Position numbers and translations under genes: made by a program. A stretch of DNA of 31,190 nt from Chloroflexi bacterium UBA5189 (lineage in GTDB: Bacteria; Chloroflexota; Limnocylindria; Limnocylindrales; CSP1-4). Shown here in pieces: positions 7,638 to 14,287 of the stretch. The stretch is taken from positions 107,876-139,065 of the forward strand of contig DHWF01000031.1 of the NCBI GenBank assembly GCA_002413045.1. Direction: 5' to 3'. Every line of letters begins with the position of its first letter. The first letter of the stretch is position 1. The notes under the pieces are model-generated. The model ran no database searches. It saw nothing but the letters and a program-made list of their open reading frames with translations, and had not been told where the DNA came from.

Positions 7638-8975
7638 CAGGAACAGCCGCGGATTGGCCCAGCTACCGTCGAGCTGAACGGCCCAGTGGAGGTGCGGGCC
7701 CGTGCAATTGCCCGTGCAGGCCTCGTAGGCGATGAGCTGGCCCTTCGCCACGTACTGGCCGGCATGCACGACCGGGCCAGGTGAGTTGTCGATGTGGCCG
7801 TACCACGTCACCAGGTGCGACGAGTGGGCGATGATCACGATCCAGGCCGTGTCGTACGGGCTGCGCCCGGCCCAGATCACCTTCCCCGCGCCCGCCGCAT
7901 GGATCGGCGTGTCCATCGCGTTGGCAATGTCGATGCCGGTGTGGAAGTGGGCGCAGTTGCCGAGTGGCGGCTCAGCCCAGAACCCGGTGCAGCCAAACTC
8001 CTGGGTGACGCGACCCGACATCGGCCAGGACAGCGTCCCGTTGTAGACCGACGGGATGCCACCCTTTGCCAGCGCCTGCGCGACGAGCTTCGCGATCAGT
8101 GCCTCGAGCTTCTTCTGGGCGGCCTCCTGCGCGGCCAGGGCCGCCGCGAGCTTGGCCTTGTCATGTTGGAGCTGCGCGAACGCCGTCTGCTGGTTGTTGA
8201 GCAGGGCCGCGGTCTGGGCCTCCATCGCGGCCAGCTGCTTTCGGGCGGCAGCAAGCTCGGCGAGCTGTTGATCCAACTGGGCCTTCGAAGCCGCGGCCTC
8301 GGCGTGGAGCTGGGCCGTCTGGTCACGGGCGATCTGGACGTTCTGGTGCAGGACGGTCAAGACTTGCTGGTCCTGCTGGATCTGGTCGACGAGGAGCTTG
8401 TCCTGCTGGGCGAAGTCGAGGTGATAGCCGACCTCGGTCAGGGCGTCGGTGAAGTCCGCGCTCGACAGGAGCGTCTCGAGCGTCGAGGTGCGGTCGGTGT
8501 CGTACGACTCCTGGATCCGCGACGCGAGGAGCGCCTTGCTGGCATCGAGCTCTGCCTGCTTGCTGGCCTCCTGGGCCTCGACGTCGGCGAGCTGCTGGTC
8601 GAGCTGCGCCGAGGTCTCCTCCAGCGCATCGACGGCCTGCTGGCTGCGGGCCACGTCCACGACCATGCTGACGAGCTGGGTCTTGACCGTGAGCAGGTTC
8701 GCGTTGATCTCGTTGAGCGATGCCCGCGTGTTCGAGATCTTGCCCGACAGCATCGCCTGGTTCGCAGCCAGGCTCGCGATCGCCGCCTTCTGCTGGGCGA
8801 TCAGCTTCTGGAGCGCCTTCTGCCTCGCATAGGCATCGGACAGGGCATCCGCCGACACCGGAGCGGGCGTCGCGGACAGCAGGATGCCGCCGAACGAGGA
8901 CAGGAGAACGAGCGAGAGGACGACACGCTGACCGAGCCTTTGCGGCATGGAGCGGCGCCTGAGCAGCGTCTTCAT
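7629..8975 (-). CDS. Exported coiled-coil M23 (LytM/EnvC-type) peptidoglycan endopeptidase
   Basis: 448 residues. A basic N-terminus and hydrophobic signal segment (about 16-42, ending near PVSADA) send it out of the cell. Residues about 45-310 are a long Gln/Ala-rich double coiled coil of the EnvC/PcsB type. The C-terminal M23 domain has the zinc and catalytic residues in place: His345 and Asp349 in HTGIDIA, and His428/His430 in GPHLHW. Four cysteines in the catalytic part (EFGC, GNCAH, EACTGNC) could form disulfides. Enzymes of this build cut peptide cross-bridges in peptidoglycan during cell separation, and the coiled coil usually gates activity through a membrane partner such as FtsEX; no ftsEX is in the window. 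ATG 8975 has GGAG about 11 nt upstream. It follows a roughly 100-nt structured leader, unlike its leaderless neighbours. Confidence 0.92.
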   Translation of the reverse strand: MKTLLRRRSMPQRLGQRVVLSLVLLSSFGGILLSATPAPVSADALSDAYARQKALQKLIAQQKAAIASLAANQAMLSGKISNTRASLNEINANLLTVKTQLVSMVVDVARSQQAVDALEETSAQLDQQLADVEAQEASKQAELDASKALLASRIQESYDTDRTSTLETLLSSADFTDALTEVGYHLDFAQQDKLLVDQIQQDQQVLTVLHQNVQIARDQTAQLHAEAAASKAQLDQQLAELAAARKQLAAMEAQTAALLNNQQTAFAQLQHDKAKLAAALAAQEAAQKKLEALIAKLVAQALAKGGIPSVYNGTLSWPMSGRVTQEFGCTGFWAEPPLGNCAHFHTGIDIANAMDTPIHAAGAGKVIWAGRSPYDTAWIVIIAHSSHLVTWYGHIDNSPGPVVHAGQYVAKGQLIAYEACTGNCTGPHLHWAVQLDGSWANPRLFLPR

Positions 8976-9021
8976 CGTGCGGGCGTCTCCGTCGCGCTGG
9001 GGTTTCGCGTTGGTTTCGCTC

Positions 9022-9073
9022 GCCGGAAAGAGCGCCGTCCCTGCCAGGCACAGTGCCGGGACGACTTACCGGC
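9022..9073 (-). promoter_or_regulatory. Structured 5' leader of the M23 peptidase gene
   Basis: Minus strand between promoter and start codon. Nested inverted arms can be read directly: outer GCCGG/CCGGC (9069-9073 with 9022-9026), middle CGTCCC/GGGACG (9058-9063 with 9036-9041) and an inner GGCA/TGCC hairpin. Immediately downstream an 8-nt direct repeat GCGAAACC occurs twice (9012-9019 and 9001-9008). It does not match a riboswitch class I can name. A cis-regulatory RNA, RNase processing site or simple secondary structure are all possible. Confidence 0.4.
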
Positions 9074-9084
9074 TAACGGGCGGG

Positions 9085-9090
9085 AGTTTA
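9085..9090 (-). promoter_or_regulatory. -10 hexamer TAAACT upstream of the M23 leader
   Basis: TAAACT on the minus strand, in the 149-nt gap after the prepilin peptidase gene. Transcription from here would start near 9078 and give a leader of about 100 nt. No clear -35 element at the usual distance. Confidence 0.4.
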
Positions 9091-9124
9091 CGCCCTTGCA
9101 AGAAGCCGCGCCCCCGTACCTTGG

Positions 9125-9769
9125 TCACGGCGGGGGGAGGGCCAGGATGACCCACAGGGTGCCCGCGATGAGGAACGGTCCGTACGGGACGAAGCTCTTC
9201 AGCGTGATCCTGCGGGTCACGACGAGCCCCAGGACGATGACCCCCGCCAGGAGCGCGCCAGACACGAGCGCGTAGATCAGGTTGGTCGCGCCGGCGAGCA
9301 GGCCGACGCTGACGAGCAGCTTCAGGTCGCCCTGCCCGATGGCGCCGGCCCCGAAGGGGATCGCCAGGAGGAACAACCCGAGCGGGATCAGGATCGCGGC
9401 CGCGGCGGCCCAGGCCAGCTCGTCCGGCGCGTGGACGAAGGGGCCGCTGCCCGTCGCAAATGCGACGAGCGCCAACCCGATCAGCGGCAGCGTGATGATG
9501 TCCGGCAGGAGCCGCTGGTCGAGGTCGGTCGCGAACAGCAGCACGAGCGCGAGGACGTACACGCCGATCACGACCAGCTCGGCCGGGTCCCCCCCGAATC
9601 TCGCCTCCGTGGCGTAGAACACAGCACCGCCAGCGAGGACCACCAGGACCGTCCGCCAATCCATGCGGCGGATCGAGCCGTCCTCGTGGGCCGGCCAGCG
9701 CGCCGAGATCCGGTCCGCGACGAAGCCCCAGACGAGCCCGAGGATTGCCGCGGCGATTGCCGTCGTCAG
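9125..9769 (-). CDS. Prepilin peptidase, A24 family, without N-methylase domain; start codon uncertain (CTG)
   Basis: About 214 residues, almost entirely hydrophobic with about seven membrane segments. It carries the aspartyl pair of A24 peptidases: an Asp in FATDLDQRLLPD (about residue 82) and GQGDLK (Asp about 148). This enzyme family cleaves the leader of type IV pilin-like proteins in the inner membrane. The cysteine-rich cytosolic N-methyltransferase part of classical PilD is absent. No ATG, GTG or TTG exists between the upstream gene's stop and the conserved first helix (TTAIAAAILGLVWGFVADR); the only ATG in the early part would remove that helix. The best fit is a CTG at 9769 that overlaps the TGA of the M17 gene by 4 nt (CTGA), placed exactly where ATGA overlaps usually sit. 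No pilin or secretion ATPase gene is nearby. Confidence 0.82.
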   Translation of the reverse strand: MTTAIAAAILGLVWGFVADRISARWPAHEDGSIRRMDWRTVLVVLAGGAVFYATEARFGGDPAELVVIGVYVLALVLLFATDLDQRLLPDIITLPLIGLALVAFATGSGPFVHAPDELAWAAAAAILIPLGLFLLAIPFGAGAIGQGDLKLLVSVGLLAGATNLIYALVSGALLAGVIVLGLVVTRRITLKSFVPYGPFLIAGTLWVILALPPP

Positions 9770-11277
9770 CCCTTGGCGCCGGCGAGCGCCAGCTCGACCA
9801 GGGTCGCGTGGGCGACGCCCGTCGAGCCGCGCGTCGCGAACGGGGTCACCTTGCGGAAGTAGCCCGTGCCCGCGATGTCGAGGTGGACCCACGGCTTCGT
9901 GACGAACTCGCTGATGAACAGGGCGCTCTTGACGAGGCCGCCTTCGTTGTTGCGCGAGAAGTTCACGAGGTCGCCGTACCAGCTCTCCATGTCGGCGCGG
10001 TAGTCCTCGACGAGCGGCAGCTGCCAGTACCGCTCACCCGCCTTCGCACCCGCGGCGAAGACCTCGTCGACGAAGCTCTGGGGCGTGCCGAACGCGCCGG
10101 TGACCAGCTCGCCGAGGGCGCGCGAAACGGCGCCCGTGAGCGTCGCGACGTCGACCAGGTGGGTCGCGCCGAGGCGCTCGGCGTAGGTCAGTGCGTCGGC
10201 CAGGATCAGCCGGCCCTCGGCATCGGTGTTGGTGATGTCGACCCACTTGCCGTTGAGCGCCTTGACGACGTCGCCCGGCCGGGTCGAGTGGGAGCCCGGC
10301 ATGTTCTCGACCGCCGGCGCGAGGACCAGCAGCGGGGTGCCCGGCGCGAGCTTGGCGACGGTGACTGCTGCCGCGATGACCGTTGCGGCGCCGGTCTTGT
10401 CCATCTTCATCTCTTCCATCCGGTCGGATGGCTTGATGGAGATGCCGCCGGAGTCGAAGCAGACGCCCTTGCCGACGATCGCGAGGTGGCGCCCGAGGGC
10501 GTCCTTCTCGCCGGCCTTGCCGGACCGCATGACGATCATCCGGGGCGGGTTGTCGCTGCCCCGGCCGACGGCCATGAACAGGCCCATGCCCATGTCGATG
10601 GCCTTCTCCGGCCCGATGACGTCGATCCACAGGTCGTTCTTCTCGGCGAGGCTCCAGGCTTCCTCGGCGAGGACCTCGGGGCTGACGTCGTTCGACGATC
10701 GATTGGCGAGCGTCCGCGCGATGTTCGCGCCCTCGCCGATGATCCGGCCGCGCTTCGCGGCCTCGCCCAGGCGCGCGATGTCGGCGCCGGGGGCGACCAG
10801 GATCAGCTCATCCAGCGTCGGCGGGCCGTCGGCATAGCCCTCGCGATAGATGGCGGCCGGTTCGTAGGAGCCCTCCACGACGCCGCGGGCCATGAGCTCG
10901 GCGACCGCCGCCGCGCCCCCCTCGAGGACGTCGGCCAGGGGCGACAGCCAGATCGCGAGCGAATGGACGGCACGGCCGGCGAGCCGGCGCTCCACCGACG
11001 CGGCAACCTTGACCACCGTCTCGCGATCGAGCTCGGCCGCTTCACCGGCGCTGATGGCGAGCAGGCGACCGGCCTTGACCTCGCCCGGCGCGGCGAGGGC
11101 GCTCTTGAAGCGCTTGCCCCTGATCTCCCCGAAGTCGGTGAGCGATGCCAGCTCCCCGCCGGCGCGCTTGTCGAGCTCGCCCAGCGGGCCCGTGAAAGCC
11201 GGCTGGCCCAGGATCGGGACGGCCAGGACGTCCGCCTTGACGTCCCACGGCTGATCGACGACGACGCGTACCTGCAC
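9766..11277 (-). CDS. pepA: Leucyl aminopeptidase, M17 family
   Basis: Cytosolic two-metal aminopeptidase that releases N-terminal residues from peptides, normally a hexamer. The 503-residue product has the M17 layout: a variable N-terminal macro-like domain, then from about residue 250 the catalytic domain with GKGVCFDSGGISIKP, MEEMKMDKTGAA (the common MEEMKxDMxGAA with Thr in place of Gly/Met positions) and the family signature NTDAEGRL at 350-357, which supplies Asp352 and Glu354 as metal ligands and Arg356. The C-terminus (HLDIAGTGYF, then RGSTGVAHATLVELAL) is complete. GTG 11277 is chosen because GGAGGGG ends 3 nt before it and translation upstream has no family similarity. Its stop overlaps the prepilin peptidase start, so the two are probably cotranscribed. 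Confidence 0.95.
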   Translation of the reverse strand: MQVRVVVDQPWDVKADVLAVPILGQPAFTGPLGELDKRAGGELASLTDFGEIRGKRFKSALAAPGEVKAGRLLAISAGEAAELDRETVVKVAASVERRLAGRAVHSLAIWLSPLADVLEGGAAAVAELMARGVVEGSYEPAAIYREGYADGPPTLDELILVAPGADIARLGEAAKRGRIIGEGANIARTLANRSSNDVSPEVLAEEAWSLAEKNDLWIDVIGPEKAIDMGMGLFMAVGRGSDNPPRMIVMRSGKAGEKDALGRHLAIVGKGVCFDSGGISIKPSDRMEEMKMDKTGAATVIAAAVTVAKLAPGTPLLVLAPAVENMPGSHSTRPGDVVKALNGKWVDITNTDAEGRLILADALTYAERLGATHLVDVATLTGAVSRALGELVTGAFGTPQSFVDEVFAAGAKAGERYWQLPLVEDYRADMESWYGDLVNFSRNNEGGLVKSALFISEFVTKPWVHLDIAGTGYFRKVTPFATRGSTGVAHATLVELALAGAKG

Positions 11278-11280
11278 GAT

Positions 11281-11287
11281 CCCCTCC
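11281..11287 (-). promoter_or_regulatory. Shine-Dalgarno GGAGGGG deciding the pepA start
   Basis: GGAGGGG on the minus strand; the GGAGG core is 5 nt from GTG 11277. It fixes this GTG over upstream in-frame starts. Confidence 0.7.
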
Positions 11288-11331
11288 GAGCGCGATATCA
11301 GCGATTGGGTCTGGGCGCGGCCCCGGGCGCG

Positions 11332-11337
11332 AGTGTA
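11332..11337 (-). promoter_or_regulatory. -10 hexamer TACACT, likely pepA promoter
   Basis: TACACT on the minus strand just past the stop of the upstream gene (TGA at 11341-11339), giving a leader of about 48 nt that contains the Shine-Dalgarno site. No clear -35. Confidence 0.4.
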
Positions 11338-11338
11338 G

Positions 11339-12298
11339 TCAGGATGGACCGCCGAGCGCGTCATCGATCTGGGCGTGGGCATCGTCGATCGCGAGGATGG
11401 CCTCGGTCAGCCCGCCGCGGGCCACCTCCGACACGATCACGACGATCGTCCGCCGATCGGGCGGGAGCTGCGAGAAGGCGGCCTGCTCGTCGCGCCGCTT
11501 CGCCTGGACATCGAGGGTCACGACGCCGTGCGACTTGTCGAGCGCGTCGTACAGCGCCTGGAGGGCCTTGTCGTAGTTCGAGGTTCGCTGGATCCACTCG
11601 TCGAGGACGGTGTCGCTGGAGCCCGTGATCAGGCTCACCCGGAGCTGCTGCACCGAGCCGATGGTCTCGAGCGCCGTGTCGAGGATCGTCGCGCCGGCGC
11701 GGTACTTGTGGTTGCGACCCTGTGCCGCCGCGGCCAGCACCGTCTGGTCGTGCTGGTCGATCAGGCTGATCAGGTGGGCCGCGTTGGCCGCGCCGCCGGT
11801 CACGGATTGCCACAGGCTCGCGAGGCTCGTGGCCGCCTCGAGCGCGGCGATGATCGAGGCGCGCCGAACGAGGGTCGCGTTGCTGTACTGGAGCGCCGCC
11901 GCGGAACCGTCGCCGGGCAGGCCGGCGAGGGCCTCCTTGAGGTCGCGCGCCTGGGTGGCGATCGCGGCCGCGGCCTGGCCGCCGTTCGCAAGCGCGTCGC
12001 GGAGGCGGGTCGGGTCGGTGCTGGCGAGCTCCTCGAGGGCGGTCTTGGCGTCGGCAGAGAGCTCGTCGACGTTGGCCGAGATGGCCTGCAGCTGGGTCGT
12101 CGCCGCATCGAGCGGGACGGCCAGCGCGGCGTCGCCGGTCCAGGTGAGCTCGACGCGGGCGGGGCTGCCCGGGGGGTGGAACGATTCGCCGATGAGCCCG
12201 GCGCCGCCGACCGCGAAGGCCGCGAAGAGGAACGTCCAGGCGGTGCCGCGAAGGATCCTGCCCAGGGCCGTGCGGGTGCGGGTTGGCGCGCTCGACAT
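11339..12298 (-). CDS. Unknown membrane-anchored helical protein
   Basis: 319 residues. A basic N-terminus (RTRTALGRILRG) is followed by one membrane segment at about residues 20-38 with no clear cleavage site, so it is probably an anchored protein with its body outside. The body is almost all Ala/Leu/Gln/Thr-rich helix: heptad-like stretches such as TTQLQAISANVDELSADAKTALEEL suggest coiled coil or a helical bundle of the methyl-accepting-sensor type. Near the end comes PPDRRTIVVIVSEVARGGLTEAILAIDDAHAQID. I do not recognise a family, a catalytic motif or a lipobox. ATG 12298 is chosen over an upstream ATG because TACGAT (12308-12313) lies just before it. The neighbour downstream is pepA on the same strand; the divergent neighbour is adenosine deaminase. 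Confidence 0.75.
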   Translation of the reverse strand: MSSAPTRTRTALGRILRGTAWTFLFAAFAVGGAGLIGESFHPPGSPARVELTWTGDAALAVPLDAATTQLQAISANVDELSADAKTALEELASTDPTRLRDALANGGQAAAAIATQARDLKEALAGLPGDGSAAALQYSNATLVRRASIIAALEAATSLASLWQSVTGGAANAAHLISLIDQHDQTVLAAAAQGRNHKYRAGATILDTALETIGSVQQLRVSLITGSSDTVLDEWIQRTSNYDKALQALYDALDKSHGVVTLDVQAKRRDEQAAFSQLPPDRRTIVVIVSEVARGGLTEAILAIDDAHAQIDDALGGPS

Positions 12299-12307
12299 CG
12301 GCTGCGG

Positions 12308-12313
12308 ATCGTA
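12308..12313 (-). promoter_or_regulatory. -10 hexamer TACGAT for the unknown membrane protein gene
   Basis: Ends 9 nt before ATG 12298, giving at most a 2-3 nt leader. It overlaps by two bases the divergent -10 hexamer of the adenosine deaminase gene. Confidence 0.5.
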
Positions 12314-12317
12314 GCAT
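12312..12317 (+). promoter_or_regulatory. -10 hexamer TAGCAT, leaderless promoter of adenosine deaminase
   Basis: TAGCAT followed by 6 nt and ATG 12324, so +1 would be the A of ATG. No Shine-Dalgarno site. It overlaps the opposite-strand hexamer at 12308-12313. Confidence 0.6.
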
Positions 12318-12323
12318 CGGTCC

Positions 12324-13412
12324 ATGCGCACTCCCGAGCCCGCCGTCCGACGCCTCCTCGAGGCCATGCCCAAGGCGGAGCTCCATCTCCACCTCGATGG
12401 CTCGCTCCGGGTCGGCACCGCGCTGGAGCTGGCACGGACGCGCGGGGTCGAGGCGCCGGCGACGTGGCGCGGCATGTTCGATGCCCTCGTCGCGCCGATG
12501 CCGTGCCGCGACCAGGCGGAGCTCCTGCGCGCGTTCGACCTCCCGATCGCCCTCATGCAGGACGCCGAGGCGCTCGAACGGATCACCGCCGAGCTCGTCG
12601 CGTCGAAGGCGGCCGAGGGCGTGCGCTACATGGAGATCCGATGGGGTCCCCTGCTCCACGTCGCCCGCGGGCTGTCGCTTGCGGACGGCATCGAGGCGGT
12701 CGTCCGCGGCGCAGAGGCAGGCGCGGCTCGCACCGGGACGGTCGTCCGGCTGATCGCGACGGCTCTGCGCTCGCACGATCCGACCGACAATGTTCGGCTC
12801 GCCGTGGCGGCGTCGCGCTTCCGCGATCGGGGCCTGACCGGCTGGGACCTCGCCGGTCCCGAGGCCGCGTTCCCGGATCCGCTGACCCACGCGACGGCGT
12901 TCGAGGCGGCGCGCGCCGGCGGCCTCCGGATCACGATCCACGCCGGCGAGTGGGGTGGCGCCGCGCAGGTCCGCCGCGCGCTCGCGGTGAACCCGGAGCG
13001 GATCGCCCACGGCGAGGCCACGAGCGGCGACCCCGAGCTCATCGCCGAGATGACGGCCCGGGGCGTGTGCCTGGACCTGTGCCCGACCTCCAACGTCCAG
13101 GCAGGCATCGTGCCGTCGCTTCCGGAGCACGGGATCGCGCGCCTTCACCGCGCCGGCGCGCCGGTCACGCTCTCGACGGACGACACGACGGTGTCCGACA
13201 TCTCGCTCACCGACGAGTACGGACGAGCCGTCGCAGAGATCGGGCTCACGCTGCCCGAGCTCTGGGCCATCGACCGGATCGCGCTCGATGTGGCCTTCGC
13301 CGACGAGGCGACCCTGGCGCCACTCAGGCGCGAGTTCGATACGTGGGCGGCGGGTGTCCCCGAGCTGGGCGCCGGAACGGCTCAGGCGGGAGCGAGCGCC
13401 TCGAGGAGCTGA
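12324..13412 (+). CDS. add: Adenosine deaminase
   Basis: Deaminates adenosine (or deoxyadenosine) to inosine in purine salvage; cytosolic zinc enzyme. 362 residues, normal length. The family's metal and catalytic motifs are all present: HLHLDGS at 21-27 (zinc His21/His23), HAGEWGG with His206 and Glu209 (the proton-shuttling Glu), RIAHG (normally RIGHG) about 25 residues later, CPTSNVQAG, and LSTDDT with Asp286/Asp287. The usual Pro after the DD pair is Thr, and the usual CPxSN is kept, so adenosine is likely but a related aminohydrolase (adenine or 6-aminodeoxyfutalosine deaminase) is not excluded. The last 31 bp overlap the 3' end of the convergent HAD gene. The final 15 or so residues are an Ala/Ser tail. 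Confidence 0.9.
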   Translation: MRTPEPAVRRLLEAMPKAELHLHLDGSLRVGTALELARTRGVEAPATWRGMFDALVAPMPCRDQAELLRAFDLPIALMQDAEALERITAELVASKAAEGVRYMEIRWGPLLHVARGLSLADGIEAVVRGAEAGAARTGTVVRLIATALRSHDPTDNVRLAVAASRFRDRGLTGWDLAGPEAAFPDPLTHATAFEAARAGGLRITIHAGEWGGAAQVRRALAVNPERIAHGEATSGDPELIAEMTARGVCLDLCPTSNVQAGIVPSLPEHGIARLHRAGAPVTLSTDDTTVSDISLTDEYGRAVAEIGLTLPELWAIDRIALDVAFADEATLAPLRREFDTWAAGVPELGAGTAQAGASASRS

Positions 13413-14230
13413 GCCAGCTCGGCGGCATCGGCGGCAACCTTGAACGGGCGATCGGCCGCAGGCAGCGCGTCGGCAGCTGCGCGCGTGGTCACCCCGGTCA
13501 GCATCAGGATCGTCCGCGCGCCGACGGCGTTCGCGGCAGCGAGATCCGTGCCGATCCCATCGCCGATCACGATCGCGTCCTTCGGATCCAGCCCGACCGC
13601 GTGCGCCGCCTGCTCCATCAGCAGCGGCTCCGGCTTGCCGATGACCACCGGCGTCACGCCGGAGGCGACCTCGATCGCGGACACGATGCTGCCCGCGCCG
13701 GGGCGAAGCCAGCGCTCGGTCGGGTAGACGGGGTCGCGGTTCGTCGCGATGAAGGTGGCGCCGGCACGGATGCAGTCGGCTGCCGCGGCGATGCGGAGGT
13801 AGGTGAGCTGCGGGTCCACGCCGGCGACGACGGCCTGCGGGGCACCTGCCGCGGCCACCCCGTCGATCCCCTCGCGGCCCATGCGATCCGCCGCGAATCC
13901 AGCGTTGACGACCTCGAGCCCGACGTCGCGCAGCTCGCGATCCAGTCCGCTCGCGCCGACCGCCAGCACCCGCCGCACGTCCGGGTGGTGCTCCTTGAGG
14001 TACAGCGCCGTGGCCCGCGGCGCGCTCACGACCCGGTCCGGCGTGACCGGCGCGCCGAGCTCCGTCAGCCGGGTCACGTAGTCCGCCCGGTAGTGCATCG
14101 AGTTGTTCGTGACGTACACGACGTGATCCCCGGCGTTCGCGCGCGTCATCAGGACGGCGGCGACGCCCGGCACCGGATCGGCGCCTCGGTAGACGACCCC
14201 GTCGAGATCGACCAGGAGGAGGAGCGACAT
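13382..14230 (-). CDS. HAD-superfamily phosphatase, subclass IIA (NagD/phosphoglycolate phosphatase-like)
   Basis: 282 residues, cytosolic. HAD motif I is LLLVDLDGVVYRG (Asp8 nucleophile, Asp10 acid/base), motif II VTNNS near 45, motif III Lys in IGKPEP near 195, and motif IV VIGDGIGTDLAAA. The cap between motifs II and III is of the type IIA alpha/beta kind shared by NagD, PNPase and phosphoglycolate phosphatases. The substrate cannot be read; small phosphomonoesters such as 2-phosphoglycolate, glycerol-3-phosphate or nucleotides are typical. ATG 14230 is chosen because TACGAT lies 8 nt upstream of it and the family begins with this hydrophobic strand. The 3' end overlaps the convergent adenosine deaminase gene by 31 bp. 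Confidence 0.88.
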   Translation of the reverse strand: MSLLLLVDLDGVVYRGADPVPGVAAVLMTRANAGDHVVYVTNNSMHYRADYVTRLTELGAPVTPDRVVSAPRATALYLKEHHPDVRRVLAVGASGLDRELRDVGLEVVNAGFAADRMGREGIDGVAAAGAPQAVVAGVDPQLTYLRIAAAADCIRAGATFIATNRDPVYPTERWLRPGAGSIVSAIEVASGVTPVVIGKPEPLLMEQAAHAVGLDPKDAIVIGDGIGTDLAAANAVGARTILMLTGVTTRAAADALPAADRPFKVAADAAELAQLLEALAPA

Positions 14231-14238
14231 GGCCGAGG

Positions 14239-14244
14239 ATCGTA
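14239..14244 (-). promoter_or_regulatory. -10 hexamer TACGAT of the HAD phosphatase gene
   Basis: Ends 8 nt before ATG 14230; predicted leader 1-2 nt. Divergent from the TAGGCT site 34 bp away. Confidence 0.5.
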
Positions 14245-14277
14245 GCGGGTCGGGTCCCACCGGCGCCTTGATCGGCC

Positions 14278-14283
14278 TAGGCT
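14278..14283 (+). promoter_or_regulatory. -10 hexamer TAGGCT of the membrane hydrolase gene
   Basis: Ends 4 nt before ATG 14288 and 10 nt before an in-frame GTG two codons later (14294), which could be the real start. No Shine-Dalgarno sequence. Confidence 0.45.
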
Positions 14284-14287
14284 CCGG

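Noticed and set aside
9001..9078. c-di-AMP (ydaO) or c-di-GMP riboswitch before the M23 gene
   Set aside because: The conserved ydaO pieces such as GGGGAACC and GGGUGAAUC, and the GEMM core, are not present. Only generic stems and a GCGAAACC repeat are seen.
9745..14245. Very long plus-strand open frames opposite pepA and across 11375-14245
   Set aside because: Same shadow effect. They run across genes that have complete catalytic motifs on the other strand or in another frame.
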